DNA of 64,000 nucleotides from Massilia sp. PDC64 (lineage in GTDB: Bacteria > Pseudomonadota > Gammaproteobacteria > Burkholderiales > Burkholderiaceae_D), in NCBI RefSeq assembly GCF_900101265.1, contig NZ_FMZS01000002.1, positions 372,001 through 436,000 on the forward strand, in the 5' to 3' direction. The first letter of the stretch is position 1, and each line of letters begins with the position of its first letter. The position numbers and the translations under genes were made by a program. The notes beneath the pieces were generated by a model, which worked only from the letters and a program-made list of their open reading frames with translations, did not search any database and was not told where the DNA came from. Below, in pieces: positions 29,186 through 38,379 of this stretch.

Positions 29186-30361
29186 ATGGAATTTGAAATC
29201 TGGTGGCTGCTCGGCATCCCCGTCTTTTTTGCCCTCGGCTGGATTGCCGCCCGGGTCGACATCAAGCAACTGGTCTCCGAATCGCGCAGCCTCCCGCGCG
29301 GCTATTTCAAGGGCCTGAATTTCCTCCTCAACGAACAGCCGGACAAGGCCATCGACGCGTTCATCGAGATCGTCAAGCTCGATCCGGAAACGGCCGACAT
29401 GCATTTCGCGCTGGGTAACCTGTTCCGCCGCCGCGGCGAGACGGAGCGCGCGATCCGCGTCCACCAGAACCTGCTGTCGCGTCCCGACCTGCCGATCGAG
29501 CAGCAGGTGCACGCGCAGTACGAACTCGGGATGGACTACCTGAAGGCGGGTCTGCTGGACCGCGCCGAAGAGACGTTCAACCTGCTCGTCGATACGCAGT
29601 ACGGCGTGCAGGCCCGGCGCGCGCTGCTGGAGATCTTCCAGCGCGAGAAGGAATGGCGCCGCGCGATCGCTGCCGCCGAGGGCCTGATGGAATCCGGCGC
29701 CGGCGCGCACCACAAGGAAATCGCGCAATTCTATTGCGAGCTGGCGCAGGACGCCCTCGTGCACATGCAGTCCGAGGAAGCGAAGGCGCTGCTGGACAAG
29801 GCCCTGCAGGCCGACCGCAAGAGCGTGCGCGCGACCATGCTGTGCGGCGATGCGCTCAAGGCCGAAGGCGACATCGAAGGCGCGCTGAAGACGTGGCGCC
29901 GCGTCGAGCAGCAAAGCGTGCCGCACGTGGCCCTCGTCGCCACGCGCCTGATGGATGGCTACCGCGCCGTCGGCCGCCCGCAGGAAGGCGTCAACCTGCT
30001 GCGCTCCTACCTGGAAGAAGCGTCGTCCATTGATCTGATCGAGGTCGTCTTCAAGGCCGTCATTGAACTCAACGGCGTGGAGGCTGCCAAACAGCTGGTG
30101 GTGGAAGAGCTGCGCCGCAATCCGACCCTGCTCGGTCTCGACAAGCTGCTGGAAGCGCGCCTGATGGATGCGCCGGCGAACGTGTGGGAAGAGCTGTCGA
30201 TGGTGAAGAACCTGGTGCACGGGTACACGCAGAAGCTGGCGCGCTACCAGTGCAGCCATTGTGGTTTCAAGGCGCGCCAGTATTACTGGCAATGCCCGGG
30301 GTGCAGCAAGTGGGAGACCTACCCGCCGCGCCGTACCGAAGAACTGAACGTGATGAACTAA
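29186..30361 (+). CDS. lapB: Lipopolysaccharide assembly protein B (TPR, rubredoxin-like)
   Basis: This 391-aa protein has an N-terminal membrane anchor (EFEIWWLLGIPVFFALGWIAAR), tandem TPR repeats in the middle (for example NEQPDKAIDAFIEIVKLDPE and GNLFRRRGETERAIRVHQ), and a C-terminal metal-binding rubredoxin-like knuckle, CSHCGFKARQYYWQCPGCSKW. LapB governs LpxC turnover by FtsH and coordinates LPS assembly. The gene follows lapA and precedes ugd by 12 bp, a likely operon. Confidence 0.96.
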   Translation: MEFEIWWLLGIPVFFALGWIAARVDIKQLVSESRSLPRGYFKGLNFLLNEQPDKAIDAFIEIVKLDPETADMHFALGNLFRRRGETERAIRVHQNLLSRPDLPIEQQVHAQYELGMDYLKAGLLDRAEETFNLLVDTQYGVQARRALLEIFQREKEWRRAIAAAEGLMESGAGAHHKEIAQFYCELAQDALVHMQSEEAKALLDKALQADRKSVRATMLCGDALKAEGDIEGALKTWRRVEQQSVPHVALVATRLMDGYRAVGRPQEGVNLLRSYLEEASSIDLIEVVFKAVIELNGVEAAKQLVVEELRRNPTLLGLDKLLEARLMDAPANVWEELSMVKNLVHGYTQKLARYQCSHCGFKARQYYWQCPGCSKWETYPPRRTEELNVMN

Positions 30362-30373
30362 GTAAAGCGAACC

Positions 30374-31744
30374 ATGAAGATTACGATTATCGGCACCGGC
30401 TATGTCGGCCTCGTGACCGGCGCCTGCCTGGCGGAACTCGGCAACGACGTCTTTTGCCTCGACGTCGACCAACGCAAGATCGACCTGCTGAACAGCGGCG
30501 GCATCCCGATCCACGAACCGGGCCTGGAAGAAGTCGTCGCGCGCAACCGCGCCGCGGGCCGCCTGCAGTTCTCGACCGACGTCGCCGCCAGCGTCGCGCA
30601 TGGCCAGCTCCAGTTCATCGCCGTCGGCACCCCGCCGGACGAGGACGGTTCCGCCGACCTGCAATACGTGCTGGCCGCCGCCCGCAATATCGGCCGCCAC
30701 ATGAACGGCTACAAGGTCATCGTCGACAAGTCCACGGTGCCCGTCGGTACCGCCGACCGCGTCGCCGCGGCCCTGCGCGAGGAGTTGCGCAACCGCGGCG
30801 AGGAGAGCATGGAATTCGCCGTCGTGTCGAACCCGGAATTCCTCAAGGAAGGCGCCGCCGTCGAAGACTTCATGCGTCCGGACCGCATCGTCATCGGCCA
30901 CGACGACAGCCCTGCGGGCCTGCGCGCGCGCGACCTCATGAAGCTGCTGTACGCGCCGTTCAACCGCAACCACGAGCGCGTCTACTGGATGGACGTGCGC
31001 TCGGCCGAGTTCACGAAGTACGCCGCGAACGCCATGCTCGCGACCCGCATCTCGTTCATGAACGAACTGGCGAACCTGGCCGACCAGGTGGGCGCCGACA
31101 TCGAAGCCGTCCGCCACGGCATCGGCTCCGACCCGCGCATCGGCCACAGCTTCCTGTACGCGGGCGCCGGCTACGGCGGCTCGTGCTTCCCGAAGGACGT
31201 GCAGGCGCTCGAGCGCACGGCACGCCAGTACGACCAGGAACTCCTGATCCTGCGCGCCGTGGAAGCCGTCAACGACCGCCAGAAGCAGGTGCTGGGCCGC
31301 AAGGTCGTGCAGCGCTTCGGCGAAGACCTGACGGGCATGACGTTCGCCGTCTGGGGCCTTGCGTTCAAGCCGAACACGGACGACATGCGCGAAGCGCCGT
31401 CGCGCGTGCTGCTGAAGGAACTCATCGAGCGGGGCGCCAGGGTCGCCGTGCACGATCCGGTCGCGATGGAAGAGGCGAAGCGCGTGCTGGCGCTGGACCT
31501 CTCCGAAGCCCAGCTGGCGCGCATCGACTTCAGGAAAACGCCGATGGAGGCGCTGGACGGCGCCGAGGCCCTGGTGATCGTCACCGAATGGAAGGCGTTC
31601 CGCAGCCCGGACTTCGAGCAGATCAAGGCACGCCTGAAGCACCCGGTGATCATCGACGGCCGCAACCTGTTCGAGCCGCCGCTGATGACGGGCCTGGGCA
31701 TCGAATACCACGGCATCGGCCGTTCGGTCCTGACGGGCAAGTGA
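30374..31744 (+). CDS. ugd: UDP-glucose 6-dehydrogenase
   Basis: This 456-aa protein has an N-terminal Rossmann fold ([19 protein letters not shown]), the central helix segment [20 protein letters not shown], the catalytic cysteine in [10 protein letters not shown], and a C-terminal UDP-binding domain with [20 protein letters not shown]. It oxidises UDP-glucose to UDP-glucuronate for LPS or capsule sugars. It is placed between lapB and the heptose kinase, consistent with envelope polysaccharide synthesis. Confidence 0.97.
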   Translation: MKITIIGTGYVGLVTGACLAELGNDVFCLDVDQRKIDLLNSGGIPIHEPGLEEVVARNRAAGRLQFSTDVAASVAHGQLQFIAVGTPPDEDGSADLQYVLAAARNIGRHMNGYKVIVDKSTVPVGTADRVAAALREELRNRGEESMEFAVVSNPEFLKEGAAVEDFMRPDRIVIGHDDSPAGLRARDLMKLLYAPFNRNHERVYWMDVRSAEFTKYAANAMLATRISFMNELANLADQVGADIEAVRHGIGSDPRIGHSFLYAGAGYGGSCFPKDVQALERTARQYDQELLILRAVEAVNDRQKQVLGRKVVQRFGEDLTGMTFAVWGLAFKPNTDDMREAPSRVLLKELIERGARVAVHDPVAMEEAKRVLALDLSEAQLARIDFRKTPMEALDGAEALVIVTEWKAFRSPDFEQIKARLKHPVIIDGRNLFEPPLMTGLGIEYHGIGRSVLTGK

Positions 31745-31751
31745 GGCGCGC

Positions 31752-32753
31752 ATGACCGGACCGATCCCCAGCCGCCTGCTGCCGACCGACAGCTACCGCC
31801 AGGCCGAGGCGCCGCCGCTGGAAAGCGTGCGCCTGCTCGTCGTCGGCGACGTCATGCTCGACCGCTACTGGTTCGGCGACGTCTCGCGCATTTCTCCGGA
31901 AGCGCCGGTGCCCGTCGTGCGCATCGAGCGCCGCGAGGAGCGCCTGGGCGGCGCCGCCAACGTGGCCCGCAACGCCGCGGCCCTGGGCACGCATTGCGGC
32001 CTGCTGGGCGTCGTCGGTGCCGACGAGGCGGGCGACCACGTCGAACGCATCCTGCGCGAATCGAGCATCCACAGCTATCTCAAGCGCGACGAGGCGATCT
32101 CCACGATCATCAAGCTGCGCGTGATCGGCCGCCAGCAGCAGATGGTGCGCATCGACTTCGAGGATGCGCCGACCGAGACGATCCTGCGCGACAAGCTCAC
32201 GCAGTTCAAGGCGCTGCTGCCGGACTACGACGTGATCATCCTGTCCGACTACAACAAGGGCAGCCTCGTGAACGTGGCCGAGATGATCCGCGCCGCGCGC
32301 GCGGCCGGCAAGACCGTCATGGTCGACCCGAAGGGCGACGATTTCACGCCGTACGCGGGCGCCACGATGCTCACGCCGAACAAGTCGGAGCTCAAGCGCA
32401 TCGTCGGCAGCTGGAAGACGGAAGAGCAGCTGACGGAAAAGGCCCAGAAGCTGCGCACGGACCTCGGCCTGGAAGCGCTGCTGCTCACGCGTTCGGAAGA
32501 GGGCATGAGCCTGTACACGGCGAACGAAGTCCTGCACGTGCATGCGGACGCGCGCGAGGTGTTCGACGTCTCCGGCGCGGGCGACACCGTCATCGCGACG
32601 ATGGCCGCCATGCTGGGTGCCGGCGTGTCGCTGCCGGAAGCGCTGGCGACGGCGAACCGCGCGGGCGGCATCGTCGTCGGCAAGCTGGGTACGGCGACCG
32701 TCACCCGCGACGAGCTGTTCGCGCAGCGGCGCAAGGATGACGGCCACGCGTGA
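31752..32753 (+). CDS. rfaE1: D-glycero-β-D-manno-heptose-7-phosphate kinase
   Basis: This 333-aa PfkB/ribokinase-family protein has the substrate motif LGGAANVARNAAALG and the catalytic motif DVSGAGDTVIA near the C-terminus. It lacks the cytidylyltransferase half of E. coli HldE, so it is the stand-alone kinase (HldA/RfaE domain I) for ADP-heptose synthesis. The partner adenylyltransferase is not in this window. It follows ugd by 7 bp. Confidence 0.93.
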   Translation: MTGPIPSRLLPTDSYRQAEAPPLESVRLLVVGDVMLDRYWFGDVSRISPEAPVPVVRIERREERLGGAANVARNAAALGTHCGLLGVVGADEAGDHVERILRESSIHSYLKRDEAISTIIKLRVIGRQQQMVRIDFEDAPTETILRDKLTQFKALLPDYDVIILSDYNKGSLVNVAEMIRAARAAGKTVMVDPKGDDFTPYAGATMLTPNKSELKRIVGSWKTEEQLTEKAQKLRTDLGLEALLLTRSEEGMSLYTANEVLHVHADAREVFDVSGAGDTVIATMAAMLGAGVSLPEALATANRAGGIVVGKLGTATVTRDELFAQRRKDDGHA

Positions 32754-32854
32754 TTGCGTGGCCGCAAATCGCGCCGTCAACCCACCGTCGTATTGATCCG
32801 TTATGGCAACAGGCGGCCACCTCCGGCCGCCACCACGATAACGGAGAAAACGAG

Positions 32855-33259
32855 ATGATCAAGAAGCTGATGCTTGCAGTCGCCACGCTCGTGGCGTCGA
32901 TGGGCTTTGCGTTCGCCCAGGTGGACGTCAACAAGGCCGATGCCGCCGCGCTGGATTCGGTCAAGGGCGTTGGTCCGGCCATGTCGAAGGCAATCATCGA
33001 CGAGCGCACGAAGGCCGGTCCGTTCAAGGACTGGGCCGACTTCCAGAAGCGCGTGAAGGGCGTGGCCGACAAGCGCGCCGCCCAGCTGTCGAAGGCGGGC
33101 CTGCAGGTGAACGGCCAGTCGAAGGACGGCGCGCCCATGACGGCGACGGCCGCTGCCAAGGCCGAGCCGAAGGCCGACGCCGCCGCCAAGCCCGCCAAGG
33201 CCGGCGCCAAGCCGGCCGATGCGAAGGCCAAGCCGGAAGCCGCCAAACCGGCCGCCTGA
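32855..33259 (+). CDS. ComEA-like secreted helix-hairpin-helix protein
   Basis: This 134-aa protein is read from MIKKLMLAVATLVAS, with CGGAGAA upstream. A signal peptide ends near FAFAQ. The mature part starts with VDVNKADAAALDSVKGVGPAMSKAI, a ComEA-type tandem helix-hairpin-helix that binds DNA. The C-terminal 45 residues are an Ala/Lys/Pro repeat tail (AKPAKAGAKPADAKAKPEAA), histone-tail-like and basic. ComEA homologues take part in DNA uptake, but stand-alone short forms are common without competence. A terminator follows at 33280-33305. Confidence 0.88.
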   Translation: MIKKLMLAVATLVASMGFAFAQVDVNKADAAALDSVKGVGPAMSKAIIDERTKAGPFKDWADFQKRVKGVADKRAAQLSKAGLQVNGQSKDGAPMTATAAAKAEPKADAAAKPAKAGAKPADAKAKPEAAKPAA

Positions 33260-33279
33260 GCCGCCGGACGCCCTGTCGG

Positions 33280-33305
33280 AACCCCGCCGCGCGCGGGGTT
33301 TTTCT
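33280..33305 (+). terminator. Terminator of the ComEA-like gene
   Basis: AACCCCGC and GCGGGGTT form a stem around a short CGCGC loop, followed by a T run. It lies 20 bp after the stop. Confidence 0.85.
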
Positions 33306-33395
33306 TTGGCGGTGGCCGGCTCGCTGACCGGGTCCCGTACGTGCCGCCCCGTCTCGGATTAGAATGTCGGTTTCGCGTTCGCAAAAGAGTAGGCA

Positions 33396-34298
33396 ATGGC
33401 ATACAAGACCATCGAAGACACGATCGGCAATACCCCGCTGGTGCAGCTGGTGCGCATCCCCGGGCCGGAAGCGGCGGCCCGCAACAACATCATCCTCGGC
33501 AAGCTGGAAGGCAACAACCCGGCGGGTTCCGTGAAGGACCGCGCGGCGATGTCGATGCTGCGGGGCGCGGAGGCGCGCGGCCAGATCAAGCCCGGCGACA
33601 CGCTGATCGAGGCGACGAGCGGCAACACGGGCATCGCGCTGTCGATGGCGGCCGCGATCCGCGGCTACAAGATGGTGCTGGTCATGCCGGACAACCTGTC
33701 CATCGAGCGCCGCCAGAGCATGGCCGCCTACGGCGCCCAGATCATCCTGACGCCGAAGACGGGCGGCATGGAATACGCGCGCGACCTGGCCGAGCAGATG
33801 CAGAGAGATGGCCAGGGCATCATCCTCGACCAGTTCGGCAACCAGGACAACCCGCGCGCCCACTACGAGACGACGGGTCCGGAAATCTGGCGCGACACGG
33901 AAGGCCGCGTCACCCACTTCGTCAGCGCGATGGGCACGACCGGCACCATCATGGGCGTGTCGCGCTACCTGAAGGAACAGAACGAGGCGGTGCGCATCAT
34001 CGGCGCACAGCCGGAGGAAGGCTCGTCGATCCCCGGCATCCGCAAATGGCCGGAAGCCTATCTGCCGAAGATCTTCGATAAATCGCGTGTCGACCAGGTC
34101 GAGAGCGTGACCCAGGCCGCCGCGGAACAGATGGCGCGCCGCCTGGCGGCTGAGGAAGGTATTTTCTGCGGTATTTCCGCGGCCGGCGCCTGCGAAATCG
34201 CCTTGCGTATCTCGCAGACGGTGGAGAATGCGACGATCGTGTTCATCGTCTGCGACCGCGGTGATCGTTATCTGTCGACGGGTGTGTTCCCCGCCTGA
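33396..34298 (+). CDS. cysM: Cysteine synthase B
   Basis: This 300-aa PLP enzyme is of the usual length for CysM. The PLP lysine is in NNPAGSVKDRAA; ATSGNTGIALS, QFGNQDNP and GTTGTIMG are conserved pyridoxal phosphate and substrate loops. It condenses O-acetylserine with sulfide or thiosulfate. It has its own promoter region between the ComEA terminator and the ATG. No clear downstream terminator is seen in 34299-34460. Confidence 0.96.
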   Translation: MAYKTIEDTIGNTPLVQLVRIPGPEAAARNNIILGKLEGNNPAGSVKDRAAMSMLRGAEARGQIKPGDTLIEATSGNTGIALSMAAAIRGYKMVLVMPDNLSIERRQSMAAYGAQIILTPKTGGMEYARDLAEQMQRDGQGIILDQFGNQDNPRAHYETTGPEIWRDTEGRVTHFVSAMGTTGTIMGVSRYLKEQNEAVRIIGAQPEEGSSIPGIRKWPEAYLPKIFDKSRVDQVESVTQAAAEQMARRLAAEEGIFCGISAAGACEIALRISQTVENATIVFIVCDRGDRYLSTGVFPA

Positions 34299-34460
34299 TT
34301 GTCCTGCTTGCCCGGCGCGGGTTCTCGGCGCTGGGTCTTCCCATCCCACATCCGATGCGGGGAAATACTATCCCTGGTCCGGCAAGCCGATCGCTCGGAG
34401 GCCGGCAGAGTCGGGCGGTGCGGCGGCGTCAATGGCCGCCGTCCGGTCCGGTGCGCGCCA

Positions 34461-34808
34461 TTATTGCTCGGCGCCGCTGCCTGGGGTGTTGTCCTTGTCC
34501 TTCGGCTTGAACTGCTTGTCGCTGATGCGGAACTTGGCACGGCGGTCGCCCATCAGGTAACGCAGGTCACGGATCGACAGATCGGAGACTTCGTGCATGC
34601 GGATCAGCAGCGAAGCACCGACCGGCAGACGGTGGTGGCGGATCTTCGAGATCACCGGCGGCGCAACTTCCAGGGCGCGCGACAGTGCTGCGTCGTTCTT
34701 CAGGCGCAGGTTCTCGATCAGGGTGTCGAGCAGGCGATTCGGGTTGTATTGCAGCAGTTCGTCGTTTTCCGAATCGCTGTTCATATCGATACCGACTTGG
34801 TTCGTCAT
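34461..34808 (-). CDS. Small helix-turn-helix-like protein
   Basis: This 115-aa protein begins MTNQVGIDMNSDSENDE; an inner Met 8 residues later is possible. Residues 30-85 form a compact helical block (LKNDAALSRALEVAPPVISKIR, MHEVSDLSIRDLRYLMGDRR) with the spacing of an XRE-like helix-turn-helix. The C-terminal tail is charged and disordered. I infer a DNA-binding regulator of unknown target, likely lineage-specific. It faces an AT-rich intergenic region of 444 bp, and no partner gene is adjacent on the same strand. Confidence 0.7.
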   Translation of the reverse strand: MTNQVGIDMNSDSENDELLQYNPNRLLDTLIENLRLKNDAALSRALEVAPPVISKIRHHRLPVGASLLIRMHEVSDLSIRDLRYLMGDRRAKFRISDKQFKPKDKDNTPGSGAEQ

Positions 34809-35252
34809 GATTCACTATTCCTATGAGGGTTTGTCAGAGCTCGCGGCGAACTTCCACGTCCTGTAAGGATATGAAAGTTTCTACTAAATTATACAACTAA
34901 TTTCCAATTTAGTACTTAAGAGCAATAAAGATCAGTGGCTTTCGTTGAGTTCGTTGTCCCATCGCAACAATAGCCGCAATGCAATTCTCTCACAAACTCA
35001 CTGAGAACATAATTGTTTTTTATTTAAACTTAAGTGTAGAGCAATTAACGATGCGCCGCCGCACGTTTAGGAATTGAATGGTGGAATGACAACTTGAGAG
35101 GGGGTATCGGGGAGGATGCTATGTTTCTTAGGAGAACTGTCTAGAAGAAATAAGCATACCCCCGGGAGTATAAGGTTGTCGCGACTGCATCACTCAGTCG
35201 TTTTTATGACAATCCTGTTACAAAATGATACAAACTTGTTGGTTCCGGAACA
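34809..35252. other. AT-rich intergenic region without protein gene
   Basis: This 444-bp stretch separates the HTH gene from mltB. It is clearly richer in A and T than its surroundings. No credible coding frame is seen. It holds a plus-strand terminator-like hairpin at 35182-35205 without any annotated plus-strand gene upstream, so a small RNA is possible. Confidence 0.6.
35182..35205 (+). terminator. Orphan plus-strand terminator-like hairpin
   Basis: CGACTG and CAGTCG pair around CATCACT, then TTTTT. On the minus strand there is no T run, so it does not serve mltB. The transcript it would end is unknown; TTGAGA at about 35092 and TGCTAT 17 bp downstream could be a weak promoter. Confidence 0.45.
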
Positions 35253-36392
35253 CTAGATTCCGCGCGCCAACCGCACCGCACGGCCCAGTTCGACGACCGA
35301 CATGGCATAGAAATAACTACGGTTGTATTTAGTAATAGCAAAAAAGTTAGCGTTCGCGACCCAATACTCCGTCGGGTCCGCCCCGTTTTGTAAATCGACG
35401 AGGCCGTACAGGCGGCCATCCGGCAGGGCGGACCGCGTCGCGATCCCGGCGCCGCCCAGTTCGTCCGGGCGGTAGCGCGCCTCCAGGCCGCCCAGCAGCG
35501 GCTGCCAGGCGAGGCTCGGTGCCACGTCGGCGGGGAACACGGCCGGGCCCGTGTTGTTGCGATCCCAGCCGTGCTGGACGAGGAAGTTCGCCACGCTGCC
35601 GATCGCATCCGCGGCCGAGCCGCGCAGGTCGACGATGCCGTCGCCGTCGAAGTCCACGCCATATTTCAGAATATTGCCCGGCATGAATTGCGGCATGCCA
35701 ACGGCGCCCGCGAACGAACCCAGCAGCGAGAACGGGTCGATGTTTTCCTTGCGCGCGAGCAGCAGCGTGTTTTCCAGCTCGCTGCGGAAGAACGCCATCC
35801 GGTCCGCGCGGTTCGGCGCTTCCGGGTAGGCGAAGGCGAGGGTGGTCAGTACGTCGACGACGCGGAAACGGCCCGTGTCGCGGCCGTAGATCGTTTCCAC
35901 GCCCAGGATGCCGACGATGATCTCGGCCGGCACGCCGTAGGTCGCCTCCGCGCGTGCGAGGAGGTCCGCATTTTCGTTCCAGAAGCGCACGCCGGCGTTG
36001 ATGCGGATCGGCTCGATGAAGCGGTCGCTGTACGCCTGCCAGTTCTTCGGCTTGCCGGGCGGCGCCGGCTTGACGAGCTGGACGGCGGAATCGATGAAGC
36101 GTGCCCGCTTGATCACATCCTCGATCTGCGCGCGATCAAAACCGTTGCGGGCGACGATGTCGTCCTCGAAATCGCGCACGGCCTGCCAGTCGCTGAAATT
36201 GATCGCCTCGCCGTCGTAGTCGATCGTGGGACGGGCGGGGGCGGCGGCTTTCGCCTTCTTGCCGGCCTTTTTCGCGGATTTGGCGGATTTGGCCGTAGCC
36301 TTGGCGTGATGGAGCGAGGATGCGGCGGCCGCATCCGCCACCGGCCCGGCGCCGACGGCCAGGGCAAGCAGCAGGGGAACGAAGGATTTCAT
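35253..36392 (-). CDS. mltB: Membrane-bound lytic murein transglycosylase B
   Basis: This 379-aa protein starts at MKSFVPLLLALAVGAG; ATG overlaps the upstream tgpA stop (ATGA). A signal peptide is followed by a Lys/Ala-rich low-complexity stretch (KATAKSAKSAKKAGKKAKAA). The SLT_2 domain includes PAEIIVGILGVETIYGRDTG with the catalytic Glu in VETIYG, FAGAVGMPQFMPGN and the D-rich loop DFDGDGIVDL. No lipobox cysteine is visible, so it may be a soluble or anchored form. It cleaves peptidoglycan glycan strands, giving 1,6-anhydromuropeptides. Confidence 0.95.
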   Translation of the reverse strand: MKSFVPLLLALAVGAGPVADAAAASSLHHAKATAKSAKSAKKAGKKAKAAAPARPTIDYDGEAINFSDWQAVRDFEDDIVARNGFDRAQIEDVIKRARFIDSAVQLVKPAPPGKPKNWQAYSDRFIEPIRINAGVRFWNENADLLARAEATYGVPAEIIVGILGVETIYGRDTGRFRVVDVLTTLAFAYPEAPNRADRMAFFRSELENTLLLARKENIDPFSLLGSFAGAVGMPQFMPGNILKYGVDFDGDGIVDLRGSAADAIGSVANFLVQHGWDRNNTGPAVFPADVAPSLAWQPLLGGLEARYRPDELGGAGIATRSALPDGRLYGLVDLQNGADPTEYWVANANFFAITKYNRSYFYAMSVVELGRAVRLARGI

Positions 36393-38377
36393 CGAACTCG
36401 GGACAGCAATTCTCTCAGGATGGGTACGAGGCCGGTGCCCGGACTCTGCGGTCCGTAGCGGTAGGCGCTGTAGCGGCGCAGGAATTCCGTCGCGGCCGCG
36501 CCAGTTTCGGGAGCCAGGTCGGCAGCGGCGAGGCGCTGCGCATACGCGGTCGGCCCTTCGTCCGGCGCACGCGGCAGGCCAAGCTGGCCGAGGCGCTGGC
36601 ACAGGACCGAGTATAGCGCATCGACGGGGTCGGCTTTCCGCCTCCGCGAGAATTTTCTAACCAGGAACAACAGGGCGCAGAGCATGACGATCAGCGCCAG
36701 GCTTTGCCAATGGGACAATCCTTCTTGTAAGCGTTGCACGAGATGATGCTGGCGCTGCGGCGTATAGTTCAGCACCCACTGGTTCCAGCCGTTGTTGACG
36801 GCGCTGATCGCATAGCGGAGCCGGCCGAGCAGGGAATCCGGATCGGGCTGCAGCAGCCGGCCCAGACCCTCGAGGCCGAACGGCGCCGGCGGCGGCAGCG
36901 CACGCGCCAGGCTGCGCTGCACGCGCTCCGGCGCCACGGCGGCCGTCGGGTCGACGCGCACCCAGCCGCGCCGCGGCAGCCACACTTCGGCCCACGCATG
37001 CGCGTCCGACTGGCGCACGGTGAGGTAGCCGTCGATCGGATTCATCTCGCCGCCCTGGTAGCCCGTAACGACGCGCGCCGGCACGCCGGCCGAGCGCATC
37101 AGGAACACGAAGGCACCCGCGTAATGCTCGCAAAAGCCGGCGCGCGTGCCGTACAGGAAATCGTCGATCGCGTCCCGCCCCGGCAGCAGCGGCGGCTGCA
37201 GCGTGTAGACGAAGCCGCCTTCCGTAAACTGGCGCAGTACGGCCGCCACGCGGCGCGCAGGATCCGGTTCGGACGCGAGCGCCTGGCCGGCCGCGCGCGT
37301 CCGCGGATTCAGGCCGTAGGGCAGCATCAGCCATTGCCCGTCGACGGGCGTCGCGTCCGGCTGCAGGCTGTAGTGCGGGAAGGAGACGAGGTCGTAGCGC
37401 ACGCGTTCGCCGATCGGGTCGAGCGACTGGAACTCCAGCGCGCCGGACAGGGTTACGCCGTGCCCCGGCAGCTCGGGGATGGCGCGCGGCATCTCGAGCG
37501 CGAACAGCCAGCGCGTGTTCGACGGTTCCAGCGTGACCTGGTAGCCCACGGGCGTGCCGCCCACGGACAGCGACAGCGGCTGCGGGCGCACGTGGCGTGA
37601 CGGGCGCACGCGCGTCCACGTACGGCCGTCGTAGCTGCCAAGCACGGGGCCGCGCCAGTACAGTTGCGGCTGCGCGGGCACGGGCCCGTCGAATTTCACG
37701 CGGAACGCGACGTCTTCCGACTGGGCCAGGTTCGACATCTGGCCGGGTGCCATCGTGTCGGACAGGCCGCTCTTCGCGCTGTGACTGTCGTCCGGCATGC
37801 CCCACAGCGGGCCTTCGATGCGGGGGAACAGGACGAACGCGGCCCCAGCCAGCGGCAGCGCCAGCCCGAGCAGTTTCGCGCCCATCCACAGGCGCGTGCG
37901 CAGCGGGGGCACGGCGCCCGTCAGCTGGAACGACAGCTGCGTGGCCAGCAGCGCGACGAGCGAGGCCAGCATCAGCAGCGCCGTCGGGATCGTCTGCGAA
38001 TAAAAGAAATTGGTGAGCACCAGGAAGTAGCACAGGAATACGACGACGAACAGGTCGCGCCGCGCATGCATCTCCAGCATCTTGAAGGCGACGAGCAGGA
38101 CGAGCATGGCGACGCCCGCGTCGCGTCCCAGCAGGGTGTGATAACTCTGCAGCACGCCGAACATGGCCGCTGCCGCGATCGGCACGAGGATGGCATTGGA
38201 GGGCAGGCGCCGGCCCAGCAAGGTGACCGCGGCGCGCCAGGCCAGCGTGGCGCCGCACAGCAGGCTCACCCACAGGGGCAGGTGCGCCGCGTGCGGCGCG
38301 AGCACGAGCAGGCTGCTCGCGATGAGCAGCAGCGTGTCCTGCTTGTCGCGCGCAACGGGAGCCGTGAAGCGGGGCAT
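36389..38377 (-). CDS. tgpA: Transglutaminase-like membrane protein (TgpA family)
   Basis: This 662-aa protein is read from MPRFTAPVARDKQ; a GTG six bases upstream overlaps the DUF58 stop and is an alternative with GGAG upstream. The N-terminal third has several transmembrane helices (LLLIASSLLVLAPHAAHL and following). The transglutaminase core lies near residues 380-490, with Cys in AGFCEHYAGAF, His in SDAHAWAEVW and Asp in VRVDPTAAV, then a membrane helix (LALIVMLCALLFLV) and a DUF4129-like cytoplasmic tail. TgpA of Pseudomonas is an essential periplasmic transglutaminase-like protein. It forms an operon with moxR, DUF58 and mltB. Confidence 0.92.
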   Translation of the reverse strand: MPRFTAPVARDKQDTLLLIASSLLVLAPHAAHLPLWVSLLCGATLAWRAAVTLLGRRLPSNAILVPIAAAAMFGVLQSYHTLLGRDAGVAMLVLLVAFKMLEMHARRDLFVVVFLCYFLVLTNFFYSQTIPTALLMLASLVALLATQLSFQLTGAVPPLRTRLWMGAKLLGLALPLAGAAFVLFPRIEGPLWGMPDDSHSAKSGLSDTMAPGQMSNLAQSEDVAFRVKFDGPVPAQPQLYWRGPVLGSYDGRTWTRVRPSRHVRPQPLSLSVGGTPVGYQVTLEPSNTRWLFALEMPRAIPELPGHGVTLSGALEFQSLDPIGERVRYDLVSFPHYSLQPDATPVDGQWLMLPYGLNPRTRAAGQALASEPDPARRVAAVLRQFTEGGFVYTLQPPLLPGRDAIDDFLYGTRAGFCEHYAGAFVFLMRSAGVPARVVTGYQGGEMNPIDGYLTVRQSDAHAWAEVWLPRRGWVRVDPTAAVAPERVQRSLARALPPPAPFGLEGLGRLLQPDPDSLLGRLRYAISAVNNGWNQWVLNYTPQRQHHLVQRLQEGLSHWQSLALIVMLCALLFLVRKFSRRRKADPVDALYSVLCQRLGQLGLPRAPDEGPTAYAQRLAAADLAPETGAAATEFLRRYSAYRYGPQSPGTGLVPILRELLSRVR

Positions 38378-38379
38378 CT

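Noticed and set aside
27158..31753. A 1531-codon open frame on the minus strand opposite patatin, lapAB and ugd
   Set aside because: It lies opposite clearly recognisable genes and is rich in Arg/His/Val/Asp typical of the antisense of GC-rich codons. It shows no domain or ribosome binding site.
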